From Blastomyces gilchristii SLH14081 (lineage: Eukaryota > Ascomycota > Eurotiomycetes > Onygenales > Ajellomycetaceae), in contig NW_003101677.1 of the NCBI RefSeq assembly GCF_000003855.2, forward strand, positions 2,117,830 through 2,181,829: a stretch of DNA of 64,000 bases, read 5' to 3'. Each line of letters starts with the position of its first letter. Position 1 is the stretch's first letter. A program made the translations under genes and the position numbers. Below, piece after piece: positions 35,486-48,639 of this stretch. The notes beneath the pieces were generated by a model, which saw only the letters and a program-made list of their open reading frames with translations, did no database searches and was not told the DNA's origin.

Positions 35486-38400
35486 CTATATCTGGTTGAT
35501 TTCCTCCTCTTCATATTCAGATAATTCTGAATTTAGCCATTTTCTTGTAGCTGCTTGAGTTTCTGATAGAAAGTCTATTAAGTATTTAATTCCTGTCTCA
35601 GTTGAGAATAAGAATCTCATATTTAATTGATTTAGATCATACTTCTCTTTCAATCTGGCTCTGAGACTATTGTATAATACACAGTGCATTACAATATACT
35701 CAGAATTCTCATTTGTATTACAGAATGAGCATTCTATTGAGTCAAATATATCATCAAATCTTTGTATATAAGATTTGAAATAGCCATGTCCTAGTTTCAG
35801 CTGTATTATGAATGAGAATATTTTCTTTTTACATTTAATTGAACAAGATTTTCACTTGGGTTTTATTTCAAATCTTGAATAATGTATACTCTTCTTTTGT
35901 TTCTGCCAGCTTTCATTTCACTTGTCTAAACAAGATTCTTTTATTTTTCTCTTTATAAAAGACCAGAACATAATTTTTTGAATAGATCTGCTTAATTCTG
36001 CACTCTTTTTTGCAGCTGAATCAGCCAATTTATTGCCATGAATATTCATATGAGCAGGAACTCAGTGCAGATGAATTATCCACTTTGATATTCTTCTCTT
36101 TTGAATTTTCAAAACAGAGTTTAAGATCAGTTCAAGATTCATTTGATCATTATGAATCTGACTATTTCTAAGTCTTTTTAAAGTAGCTTAACTATCAGAG
36201 AATATTCATATCTCTTTCAAATAATTTCCTCTTTTATGAGATTTTATTTCAATGAGTTTGAAAGCTTTCACTATTGTAAATAGTTCAGTATCAAAGACTT
36301 CAGATTCACAGCCTAGATTTCAGAAATCTGAGATAAAATTAATATTATCTTCAGTATAAGCAATGTCTGCATCTAATCTATTCAAATTCTCATTTTTTGA
36401 GTCATCTGAATAAATCAGAATAGAGTCTTTTATATTAATTGTAGAGATTCTCTTCAAATACTGTTTATATTCTTTCTCTTTTGATAGTTCACTTATTTAT
36501 AAGTCTATAAGAGATTCAAGCTTTTCTCTTCAGAGAGATAACTTCTCATGATCAACTTTTTCAATATTTAGAGAAGAGAATTGATTTTTAATCAGAGAGT
36601 ATAGTCTGTACAGTTAAGAAGACATTTTCTTTGAAGAATTATTTTCATTTCAATCAAGAAATCTATTTCAATTCAGTTCATTTTCAGAGTTAATTGATGA
36701 AAATGAAGAAGAGACTCTTTCTCTGATTATATGATTTAAGCTCATCTTTACAACTCTCAGAGCATAGTTCATACAGATCTTTTCAAATTTAATAGCAGAA
36801 GAAGGAATTGAAGCTTCAATTTTCATTGCTTTAATAGAAGATGATTTGAATGCTCTCAGAATTCTTCTCAAGACTCTGTTTTGCAGACTTTGAAAGAGTT
36901 CAGTGAAATTCACTTGATTATTTCATCAAACTTGAACTTCATAATCAGCTACTGATGTAATACAGGCTATATATAACTGTCTCATAGCCTGGAAGAATAG
37001 ACCTCTCTCTGTATTTGATAGTCTGATTATGTTATTCAATAGTCTTTCTGTCTTGACAGTTCTTTATTGAATGTGATATTTAAAATTTAACTTGAAGTTT
37101 AATCATACTTCTAATCATTTGACATTTACACTGGGTTTAATCTCTCTATTTAAAAGAGTTAGAGATAGTTCTTTCTCATTGAATCTAGAAAAGAAATGAA
37201 TTAACTCAGTTTTATTCATATTAAATTGAATTTGATTGATATCTGTTCTAACAAAGATTTTCTTTATAGCTTCTTCAATCACTTTCAAATTCTCTTTGAT
37301 AGTTTTTAAGCTGTAGACTAGATCAATATCATTTATATAACTCAGAGATCATACTATTCTCATATTTCTATTTTTGAATAGATATGCAGTGTATATTGCA
37401 AATAAAATGAGTGAGATTGAAGATTCTTATGATACTTCTATTTTTATCTCAGTCTTATCTTATTTCATTTCATCAAAGAAGAGTTATATAATTCTTTTAG
37501 ATATAAAATAGTTAACTCATTTTATTAAAGAAAGTGGCAGTTTTAATATCTTCAATGTCTGAATTAACTTTGACTTTGAAACATGATTAAATGCTTCTTT
37601 TATATCAATAAAAACTGCAGTTGAGACCAGACTCTTATGCTTTGTTATTTGAATATCATGAATAACTGAGAGAACAGTGTCAATTGCAGAACACTGTTTT
37701 CTATCTCTCATTTGTTCACTGAATAAAAGAGAATCACTTATAGAGCTTATAAAAGATTGTTGAGTAGCTATTATCTTTTCTAAAACCTTTTCTAGACAGT
37801 TCAATAGAGATATTACTCTATATGACTTAGAAATTGAAGTTTTTGTATTAGGTTTTATAAGAATCACTTCAGTGGCTTCTCTCCAGCATTCAGAATGATA
37901 TTCATTTTTCAAGAGATTGAAAAAGAGCTCAAAATATTCATTCTTTAAGTAGAGATATATATTTTGAATAATCAAGTGATTAATTGAATCAGGCCCTGCA
38001 GCAGTCTTAACTGAACTTGAGAAGATAGCTGACTCTAGTTCATCTTGAGTAAGATCAGGCCATTCCCAGTCATTTTCATTAATATAGTTGAGATATGATA
38101 TATTCTCTTTCTCTGAATCTGAATCTGATGAGTTTTGAAAGAGAGTTCTTATAAAAGCTTAACATTTTTTCTCAAAAGAGTTTGCTGTATATCATTCATT
38201 CTGAAACTCATATTCTAAGATTGAAAGTTTTGCTACACTTCTTGTTTTAGTATAGTTAAAAGCTTTAAAAACTTCTTTTTCTTATTCTTCTTCAAGAAAT
38301 TTATTCCAGCAGTCTGTTTTAGCTTTTTTAATATCTGAAAAATATTCATTTCTGACAGCTTTAAACTCTTTATCAGAAATTATATCATTCTTTCAATCTC

Positions 38401-39300
38401 TTCTAGCAGTAGTCAATTGTTTTCTTTTAGATGTGATATTCTCATTTCATTAAGATTTTGAATACTCAGAAGACTTTCTCTATGAAATATTATCTTTAAC
38501 ACTTGCTAGAATAATAGATGTAATGAGCTTCACTCTATTCTTAAGCATTTTATTTGAGATATCTTGACCAGAGTTTCAATACAGCTCACTCTGTCTTTCA
38601 GATTTTAACAGTTTTATACTTTCTTCAACTGTCTTTCAGTCAGCTTTTTCAAAGTTAAACAGATTAGAGAGAAGAGAATTTTCACTTATTTATTTCTCAC
38701 TCAGTTTAATATTAAATTGAATAATGTCATAATCTGATTCTGATGTCTCATTTAAATTAATAAATCAGTTTACAAGTCTTTTTTCTATTAGATTTTGTGA
38801 TATGAAGATTAGATCTATAATAGATTTCTGTTTCATGCCTTTTCTAAAGAATGTTTGTTGATCAGACTTGTTAACTAAATTCATTGAATGCTCAAAGATT
38901 CATTCAATCAGATTATCAGCTCTTACTGCTCTTTTACATTCTGAATTCTATCAGAGATGATGTGCATTGAAATCTCCTGCAATTATAGAGTTTCTTGATG
39001 AAGTTATGTTCAGAAATCCTCTATTAATTGTTCAGATGTTATTATTTTTCTTCAATGACTTTTCATTATAGATATTTATGAGCTGTATAGTGTCAAACTC
39101 ATTCTCTTTATCTATAATATCATTCATCAGAATATCAGGGTCAGACATGATATTAAATCTCAGATTAAATTGATATCTTGATCTGTTTCTTTCATAGATC
39201 ACTACTCTTGACTTTATCTCAGACTTTTGAGATAAAAAGCAGTAGTAGCTTGAATGAGAAATGACATATTTTTACTCAGCATTAAAATTCAGCTTCTGAA
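35486..39300 (-). pseudogene. LINE-B ORF2 (endonuclease, RT, RNase H), degraded
   Basis: From 5' to 3' on the minus strand the order is as follows. Endonuclease-like NSECKRAVRADNLIE and RKGMKQKSIIDLIF segments come near 38770-38960. RT follows with NCLEKVLEKIIATQ, DIKEAFNHVSKSKLIQ (37975-37517) and SLILFAIYTAYLF. The frame 36913-36668 is shared with LINE-A. RNase H pieces lie near 36430-36000, and a final CSFC knuckle plus a conserved 67-residue C-terminus at 35689-35486. Interrupting codons are mostly former Trp codons, often at the same places as in LINE-A. Confidence 0.78.
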
Positions 39301-39659
39301 GCAGTATAAAATCAACTTTTTATTCAAATGCAATTTGAAGACAAGAATAAATGCAATTTGAGTTTCTATTCACATTATTTTGAATAAATGTGATTTTTGA
39401 AGAGTTTTTAAACTTTTTTTGTTGTTTTTGTTGTATATTCATACTAAAAGAGAGTAGAGTAGAATCTAATCACTATTATCAGATAGTAGATTATAACTGT
39501 TCTGAAAAGTAGAAATCTCAACTGCTTATATTATATCTAGTTTATCATCAGAGTCATTTCTCAATTCTCTAATCTTAACAGAAGTTTGAGAATTCAAATT
39601 CTGTTTACATTTAGCTGGAGAATTGAAGTTTGAAGATCTAAATAGTTGAGAGTTTCTTC

Positions 39660-41085
39660 TTTTTAAGCTTACAGTTGTGAGTTTACTGACTTGACTATTC
39701 TCTTCAGTTCTAGATTTACATTGAGCTTCATCTTTTCTTCAGTTCTTTTGAGTTCTTGAAGCAAACATACATTCTTTTGAGCTAGATGCATGTTTTTCTT
39801 TGCAATTAGAGCATTTAAGCAGAGTGTGTTGACATATTTCATCTCTTTTTGAGCATATTTCATATTTATACTCACTAGTTTTGTGATCTCTAGCACAGAA
39901 TGCACATTTTGAGTCTCTGAAACAGGAGATTGCAAAGTGTTCATATCTTTGACAGTTTTAACACTGTGTTTGAGCTTTGAGATTCATTCTTGAGTCTTTG
40001 TATTCATGAACTCTCATTTTCAAATCTGCTACTCTTACTTCAGAGATCTTTGACTGTTCAATTGTCTTTATATATACTAGAACAGAGGCATTTCTTCTGC
40101 TTTATCTGAACTCAATTGAATTTAGTCATACAGGCTCTTTTCTCAGTTGAATGGAGTTATATTCTTCTAATTCATTTTTAAGAAGTAGCATTTCTTCTTC
40201 ACAGTCAAAAATTTCAACTGAAATATCATGAAGAATGAATTTATCTCACTTTTCATCTCTCTCAGATAGAATTATTGTGTTTAACAAAGATTCTACTGCC
40301 GATTTTCAGAGATTCTTATTCTGAATAAGGAATTCTGCACTGAATTCAGGCATTGTGATCATGATGATGGAGTTTTCAAAGAAGAATGGCTCAATTGAAG
40401 CTATAACTGATTTTTGAACTTCAATATCAGTCATTAACTGAGAAAAGAACTGCTGATTGATTTCATTTCTAATTCTGAAAATGAGGTTTGAGTTTAGCTT
40501 ATTTCTCTGCAATATGTCCTGATTTGAGACTTTGAGAATAAGTCTTCTATTTCTGAAGATTTGAAGATTTTTCTCTTTTTGCATTTTTTTCTTCACTCTT
40601 CTATCACTAGAAGTATGAGCAGTATTCTTCTCAGTTTTCTCAGAATTTTGAGCAGGTTTTAAGATAGCAGATTTAGAGATATCAGGTTTAGAGATAGCAG
40701 ATTCAGCTGCTTGAGCATATGTTTTCTTCTGATTTAAAGAAGAAGAAGAAGAAGAAGTAGAAAAGAAAGAAGAGCAAACTGAAGAGTCAGTGATTGTATT
40801 AGAAATTTTTAAAGTTTTTTGAACTGTGTTTGAAATTCCAAGTTTGAACTTGATCACTTTCTGTAGTTGTCTAGCCTGAGCATGAAGAATTAGCAGAACT
40901 TCTTCATTCATCTCACTCAGATACTGCTTTTCAAGAATTTTACTTGCTTTTTCAAGTTTCTGTATTTCAAGAACTTGTTGTTTCTCTATTTCTTCTTTCT
41001 TTCTTCTCTTCAGAATTTCAATCTCAGGAATAGCATTTGAGAAAGCATTCTTTTTCACATCAACTGAGTGTACTTTCAAACTCAT
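39660..41085 (-). pseudogene. LINE-B ORF1 (gag-like, coiled coil and CCHC knuckles)
   Basis: The frame 41085-40306 is open for 259 residues. It has a Lys/Glu-rich coiled coil (about residues 20-75), a Ser-rich linker with the KTYAQAA motif seen in fungal LINE ORF1 proteins, and an RNA-binding-like region with RRLILKVSNQDILQRNKLN. A broken continuation toward 39660 supplies Cys/His sets (CSNC-x4-H, CAFC-x2-DHKT) typical of the paired CCHC knuckles of Tad-type elements. Little in the first 259 codons is damaged, which is notable given the surrounding decay. Confidence 0.72.
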
Positions 41086-42126
41086 TGTTCTTACTCAATG
41101 AAAAGTTGGTCAGACTAATTTAATTGAGATATTTATTAAACTCTTTTTGAATTGAAAAGTTGATCAGACTGTTTCAATTAAGAGGTTTCTAAGTCTGTTT
41201 TCAATTGAAAAGTTAGTCAGACTATTTCAAAAGAAGAATAACAGACTTTTGTGTATAAAACACCTGATTTTTTTCACACTAGTTCAGTAACTAGATTAGA
41301 TTTTTGAAGAGAATCTAATAAACTAAAATTAATTTTTAAGATAAATCAATAAAATCTTTACAATCTCTTTCTTGAGATACAGTGAGAAAAAGTATGATAT
41401 TAATTGATAGTAAATCAGATAATATGACAGTTTTTGAGAGAAAAACTGATAAAAAATAAATCAATTTTTTGCAGAGAAATTGATTAAAACTATTCAATTT
41501 TATTCTAAATTATTCAATTCTTCTCACACAACAAGTGTGCAACTCAAACCAGTTAATAAAGAGTGTAAAAAAGAATTAAGTATTAATGAAAACTCTTCAG
41601 TCACTGAAAAAGTAATTCTTACTTAAAAGAATATGAAATTATGACAGAAAACAACTCTGTTTTTAATTCTTTGTAAGAATATTGTATAAAACTCAGAGAA
41701 AAACATCTTACTTTTTCAAGAGAAGTAAAAAACTATTTCTAAAATCTTTTTTTTTGCATTAACTGCTGCAGAAGAATAAGATAGAAACTGCTAAGATATG
41801 CACTACTGTATACTCTCTATCAAGACTTTCTCTCTTCAGAGTCTTGATATTATAGAGAATATAAGTCTATTTCTATATAATAATGTAAATATTGTCAGCG
41901 GGATGTAGAGGAACTGATTATTTATATCTCAAAATAGAAGACTTTGTCAATAATTATATCAATATAGAGTTAATTCTCAAATTCAATAGAAACCTAGTGT
42001 TGCTGTTCTCAATCCCTTGCAGAATCTATTGAATATTGAGATATTAAAACTAGATTTAATATATCTCACTGTGCAGGGATCAAAGGCTCAGTCAGACCTT
42101 GAGATATACTGATTTTATAGTTGTTG

Positions 42127-42445
42127 TGTCTGCTGATTATGTATTGAGTACAGTTGCTGAGGTATCTTTTTGTACTTTTCTGTCGGGGATAGGCCAGATT
42201 GAGAGGAGTGGTATGAGGGTGAGACTTGGCGTTGATGTCTAGATACACTGAAGACAGACCGCGGAGGTTGCACTTCAGAAGTGGCTGTTGATTATGTGCT
42301 TGATATTATCACCGAGGTATCTTTTTGTATTTTTCTGTCGGGGATGGGCCAGATTGAGAGGGGCGGTACGAGGGTGAGACTTGGCGTTGATGTTTTGGAA
42401 CATCAAAGATGGACAGGGTTTTCGCGGAGGTCGCTCCTCAGATAT
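42127..42445 (-). repeat. tandem repeat in LINE-B 5' UTR (two units, about 155 bp)
   Basis: Units start near 42127 and 42282. Shared anchors such as GAGGTATCTTTTTGTA and GGTGAGACTTGGCGTTGATG lie 155 bases apart. The second unit is nearly unmutated and the first is partly AT-shifted. Tandem monomers at a LINE 5' end commonly carry promoter activity. Confidence 0.8.
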
Positions 42446-42771
42446 CTCCACAACTACAGATCGGGGATCTTCCAAAATCGAGAAGATTGGTGCATATGGC
42501 TAGGTCTATTCACCTTACAATTTGTATGGCAATTTGGCCCGGGGTTGTGGTGTGGTAGGGGAGAATGGGGGATAATCCCACGCAGGAGTTCCGAACGACG
42601 TCTGGTTCACGTTTGGCTGGATAACTCCACCACCACACGGGGTATGCGGTCGGCGATGGGGTCAAAATGCTCGTATGATCGAGGGCTTTTCGATGGATCT
42701 ATCGGCGGGTTCTTATTCGAAAAATCGAGCGAGTTCGTGGTGGAGCGGTGGTGAGAAGTGTAGTTTTCATG
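42446..42771 (-). other. unmutated 5' terminal region of LINE-B
   Basis: About 325 bases with intact GG, CC and CG sites up to the TSD. The small open frames here are probably not coding. It marks the 5' end of the LINE transcript. Confidence 0.6.
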
Positions 42772-43209
42772 TGTAATCATACACTGACTCAAGCAATCTT
42801 TGAATCACATCTGATAGCATGTCTAAAAACCAGTGAGAAGCACAGGCTTCTTCAGAGTGTGATAATTCTGTCTATGAAGTAATTTGTAGTTATCATGTCA
42901 GTGTGGTTCTAGAACATCTCAAAAGATAGTGTATAAAGAGCAGTGAGTGAAAGAGCATCTGATTGATGCTGCTTCACTTGTTGAGAGAAAAACTCCACAC
43001 ACAGGCGAATGTCATGTATGGGATGTGAACAGATGAGATGTGAGAAAGAGAATGAGAGTGATGAACCAGATTCAAAGAAGTCTGCTTTCTACTTAAAAGA
43101 AGAATAAAAAGAAAGAGTGATTATCACTGAAGTTATACAATAATAACAGAAATCATATAATAATATAGTGATATAACAATATAGTGATATAACAATAGAC
43201 ATCATATAA

Positions 43210-44640
43210 TCAATGAGAAATCACTGAAATGAATATCTTCTCTAGTCAATACAAACAACATTCTTCTCTGCTATCTGAACTGAAAGATATGCAGAACCTC
43301 TCAGAGAGTTTACTCAAAGTGATAAGAAAAGTGACTGAAACTGCTGAACCGAAATTGAAGCTCTGTATATATATGAGAATTCTAAATAAGATTGAGATCT
43401 TGCATACACAGTGACAGACTGAGATGAAAGTTAAATAACAATTGACATTCACTGTGAATCAAGTATTCACTATGAAGAGCTTTACTGATGCAATTATCAT
43501 CATTAATAAGAATAGAGAAAACCAGGTCTTGAATCTATAGTGAGAGATTGAATGTTTATACAGATAGATGACTATACTGAATCTGAAGATCTCATCATAA
43601 TTGTTCATAATCTCTTCAGAAGTGTACATATTATCAGAAATCACTGCACAGAATGAGAATTTAAGTATGAAATATATTAAGTCAGAAGATCTGCTGAAGT
43701 TATTAAGCTTTAATAGCAACTGAAAAAATAATGCTGCAATCACCTGACTAAGTCAGATGTAATTATATTATTGAATTGAACATGAACTTATAGATAGATA
43801 GTTAATAAAATTTTAACAAGTCTTAAGATCTGTCACATTTCTACATGAAAAAGCAAAGTCATTATAAATGACTGATAAAAAGATAAATCTTACAGACTCA
43901 GAGTGATATTCATTCTTATAAATATGAAATGAGTTTTTCAAATGAATCTTGCATAACTTTGAGAAAGTGAATGTATAAGATAAGTATTACAAACACTTCA
44001 CTGAGTGTAGACAAGTGAGTAATCTTATATCATACTTTACACACTTCAGTTTATACTATCTTATATTGAATGAAGAGCTTTCAATATCTTTCTGTTTATA
44101 GATCTTTATTCATGATCTTATATCTGAGTTAAGAGTAGAATGAAAATGCTTAACCTTGTAATCAGACACAGTGAAAGAAGCATATAATATTCTCATCATA
44201 CAGAAACAAGCAAGTCAATTGTGACAGAAAATACTGTAATTAAGTATATCTCAGTGAAGAATGAATAATCAGACTTCTATAACACAACTTATACACTTAA
44301 ATACAATAAATCTAGATCTGAATACTATCACTAAAGCACTGAATTCTCTGAAAAAGAAATCCTCTGAATGAAAATCTTAATATTATAAGCATCAAGCTTG
44401 CTTTAACTGCAGATATCAAAATCATGATGTAAAAGAATGCACACAGTGTATACAGTCAAGAGAAGTAAGAGAGTCAAAAAACTAGCAGAATCAGTGAGCT
44501 TGAAGATACTCACTGATATTCTATGAAAAGTCTTCAAAGTGAAAGAGATGTCTGTGTTAGATGACTCTCTGAATTCTGTGAATATCAAGAGAAAGCAGGC
44601 TTCTGAATGAGATGCAGATGAGAATGATGAAGTGAACATT
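43210..44640 (+). pseudogene. Gypsy-2 gag remnant with CCHC knuckle
   Basis: Frames broken by TGA/TAA stops run from about 43229. Near 44398 the translation gives CFNCRYQNHDVKEC, an exact C-x2-C-x4-H-x4-C zinc knuckle, followed by CTQC. The rest is Lys/Glu/Ser-rich, as in Gypsy gag proteins. Confidence 0.75.
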
Positions 44641-45299
44641 TATCTCAATATCTTGAGATCTGAAATGTTAATGTATAAGAGGCACTTGAATAAGAATTAA
44701 GAGATGATTACAAAAGTATTAGCAGATACAGAAGCTTCTATACAATATATTGATAATCATATAATCTGAAGACTGAAAGAGATTCACTGAGTGAAGAATT
44801 CTCAATGTATAAGATTATCTGATAATTAGTATTTAATATCACCTGTAAGAGTAAGAGTTCCCTTGCACTTTGAAGAATGATCTTGCTATATTTGAGTGTG
44901 AGAGCTGCAGAATGTGAAATACAATCTTATTCTCAGACTTGATTAATTTTAAAGGTTCAATTCACAGATTCAATGATGTATATGTTATATGCAGTTAACT
45001 GATAGAAAGAAAACAGTTCATACAATTCTATCAACTGATATGAGAAGGACATTTCATATCTCTGATATAGAAGAATTAAATCTGCTTATATATCAATAAG
45101 TAAAGAGAATGATTTACAAGATCTCATCTGAAAGCATTCTGTATGTTATATAGAACTCAGAAGTGAAGAAAATCAAGATAAAGAATATACAGAAGAACAA
45201 GTGTATGAAGAAGCTTCTGAAGAAGTATGAGAAGATCTTCTGAACAGATCTTTCACTGAAATTACTGTCAGAACAAGGATTTGTACATGAGATTGATAT

Positions 45300-47700
45300 A
45301 AGGGACACAAAATCAGTCAATCAGAATGCATACCCTCTGTCACAAACATATCTTGAAGAACAGAAGTGTCAGATCACAGACCTTCTAGAATATGATCTCA
45401 TATAATTCTCATCAAGTGCATGGAGCTTTCCAGTTCTATTCATGAAAAAGACAGATGAGAAGTGATGAATATGTATCAATTATCAAGCACTTAATAAGCT
45501 TATAATTAAGAATGAATATTCACTGCTATGAATTCAACAACAGTTGAATACAGTTGAAAATGTCTGATATCTATCAAAGATCAATCTTCTCTCAGAATAC
45601 TGACAGATTCATGTAGATGAACTGTCAGTTTCATGAACTGTGTTTAATATACAATGAGAGAAGTTTGAATTCCTGATAATATTATTCAGTCTAATAAATG
45701 CATCTATCATCTTTCAAATGATAATGAATATGATTCTTTATAAACAGAATGAAACCTCATATCTTATATATCTCAATGACATTCTAGTCTTTTCAAACTT
45801 ATATGATGAACATCTGAAGTATCTTGATAAAGTGCTTACAACTCTGACAGAGTATAAGCTCTATATCAAATCAACAAAGTATGTGTTTGAAATAGAAGAG
45901 TTAGAGTTCATAGAACATGTAGTAAGTGATGACTGTATATATCTCATTCTAAAGAGATTGAATATTATAGTGAATTAACTGTGACTGAGAAATGTACATT
46001 ATGTATAATAGTTTCTTGAGTTAATCTCATATTACTGCAGATTTATCAAGAATTTCATACAAATATCTACATCACTCTCAGATCTCTTAAGAGAAATGAA
46101 TGCAAATCTGTGAAAGAAGAAGTTTTATTCAATCATCTGAAATATTATATGTGAAGAGGCTTTTCTCACACTGAGAGAATGTGTAATAATATTCTCAGTG
46201 CTTATTCAATCAGATTATGATAAATCTTTCTACATTGAGATGAATATATCTAAATAAGCTATCAGAGGCACTCTTCTACAGATGAGTAAGAATAATAAGC
46301 TGTAATTAGTAATGTATAATGATAGAAAACTATCAGATGCTGAGCTCAATTACTCAGTATATGAAAAGAAATTGCTAGTGATCAAGCATGTGCTAGCATT
46401 GTGAAATAGATATATCAATAACAGATATACAATAACAGTGATCACAGATTACAAAAGTCTCATCTATCTACAATTAATAATAAAACCTTTCAAACACTTA
46501 GCATATTGAATCTTAGAGTTTTAAGTATATAATCTTCATATTAAATACTGAAAGAGATTGAATACTGTGATATCTGATGTAATCAGTTACAGATCTGATT
46601 TCATGAATGAGAGTTCTGCAAACCAGACATAAGAGAAGTTCACATTAAATATACTGAGAGAGTGCAAGGAATCAGAATGAGTGAACACAATGATCTCTTG
46701 CTTAAAGAATGACAAGATGTCAGATGATAAGCATCTTATGAAAGTAGTAGAAGAGATGCTTCTGAACTTCAAGCTGAGAAAATTGAAAAATGATGTTATG
46801 CTTTACTGTGATCTAGAATATGTGAAAGCTCTCTATCTAGAATATTCATTTAGACATGACTTGATGACTCACATGCACAAGGAATTCAGTCACTTAGAAA
46901 GCTCTGAACTCATGAGTGTACTCAAATCAAGAGTATACTAGTCAAGCATGACTGAGAACATTCAGATATATGCTCATGAGTGCTCAAATTATCAGGTTAC
47001 AAAAGAATCTAAGAAAGGGTTAGAATATGAGAAAGTGTAATATCAGATGAAGTATATGATACAATCATTTGAATAATGAGAAGTGAATCTTATAGACATA
47101 TTATCATGAATATCAAATGAATAATCAATGAATAATCACTGCTATTGATTATACTACTGACTGATCAGTTGTGAAAGCAGTTTCAGAGACAATAGAGAAG
47201 ATAGTGACAAAGTTTCTACATAATGAGATCTATATCAACTATAGAATATCACATGAGATTCTAACTAATAACAGTGTGAATCTTATAGAAGAAGTGATGA
47301 GGCATTTCATGAGTCAGTTACAGACAAGACATTGTAGAACAACATTATATCATTCACAGATAAATAGAAAAGTGAAACACTTGAATAAAATCTTGAGCAA
47401 CATGCTGATAAAATATCTAGTGAGTAAGTCTATGAGATTATGAGATGAATATCTCAGTCAGGTGCTATTAGTCACACAAATTCAGCAGCATGCAGTCTTC
47501 AAGTGTTCATTATTCTATCTGTTGTATGAATTGCATCCGCGCATCTTACAGAATGCTTTGAAAAAGATAAGAGAGAGAATGACAGTTATGAATACAGCAG
47601 TAGCAGTTGCAGATGCAACAGTCATGAATGTAGAATCAAGATTGAAAGAGATCAGTCATGTATATATAAAAGCTAATGAGTTACTTCTGAATTAAGCAAT
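45300..47700 (+). pseudogene. Gypsy-2 pol remnant (RT, RNase H, integrase)
   Basis: RT: CINYQALNKLIIKN-like region near 45470, then YLIYLNDILVFS at about 45755-45795 (catalytic-box remnant YLND). RNase H: AELNYSVYEKKLLVIKH near 46340. Integrase: HMHKEFSH, then after about 30 residues C-x2-C in HECSNYQVTK (zinc-binding HHCC, 46870-47000). The core follows with NNSVNLIEEV and HRTTxYHSQ-like RTTLYHSQINRKVKHLN (47330-47390) and LLYELHPRI. The long frames at 45718, 46681 and 47171 are parts of this pol. Confidence 0.82.
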
Positions 47701-48639
47701 TCAATCAAAAAGAATACAAGACTCACTAGTTAAGAAATTGAGTCTCAAGATAAGAATATGAGTTCTTATATATAATGAGAACTCTGAGAAGTTTCAATCT
47801 AGATAATTTGAGCTCTATAAAATACTCAAATCACATTCTCTGAGAATATATGCATTGAAAGAATCAGAGAAACAGATCTTACACAATTTAATAAATGATT
47901 CATATCTTATAAAGACAAAGATGTAAGACTCAAGCAGATTATAATTATCTACAGTACTCTTATCAGTGTTGAAGAAGAAGAGACTTACAATTGAAAAGTC
48001 TTACAAAGTAAGAGAAATCATAGATACTTATAAATCAGATGATCTCACTTATTCTAATCTTTTCATAATTATAAGAAAAGAATGAGAAGAAATGAAGCAA
48101 TCAGATAAATATCACACTTCAATAAGTGATGAGACTGTAGTCAGTTGTATAATAACACACTGCAGATAGCAGATACAATGTGACAAAGAGCAGTCTCAAA
48201 GCAGCAGACTTATACATGAGTCAGATTACAGAAGAAAAAGGAATTCAGAGTTGAATTTAACTGTTTATATCAGTTCAATTATAGAGATAACAGAGAATAA
48301 ATCATCTGAAACATTCACAGATGTATAAGATCAAGTCATCTCAATTTCTGAAGACACTCAGAGATCAGATGAGATTAGTTTCAATGAGCTGTTCACTGTA
48401 GTAATCTAAGCAGGTGAAGAGAGACAGTATAATGTATAAGATAGAATCATAAAAAGATGAAAGCTGCTGAATCTAGTCATTAAACACTGTATCATATAGA
48501 GATTGTATAAGAGTAGTGACTAGCAGATAAAGAAAAAGTGTAAGAAAAGAAAAGAGATAATGAATTGATTATCAACTGTAAAAGTCAGCTGTAAAAGATA
48601 AATATTATTATATATACTTTATTCATTTTCATACATCAC

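Larger units (their letters stand above)
35116..42771 (-). mobile_element. LINE-B: full-length LINE inside the Gypsy-2 LTR
   Basis: Flanked by the 13-base TSD TGTAATCATACAC (35103-35115 and 42772-42784). Read on the minus strand it has a 5' UTR with tandem repeats (42771 to about 41090), ORF1 (about 41085-39660), ORF2 (about 39450-35486) and a 3' UTR ending in (TAA)n at 35116. At about 7.66 kb it appears to be the only complete copy in the window. The coding part is degraded, but the 5' UTR near 42127-42771 is not. Confidence 0.85.

Noticed and set aside
42066..42475. Two similar minus-strand ORFs of 60 and 66 residues suggesting a small gene family
   Set aside because: Their similarity is due to the 155-bp tandem repeat of the LINE 5' UTR.
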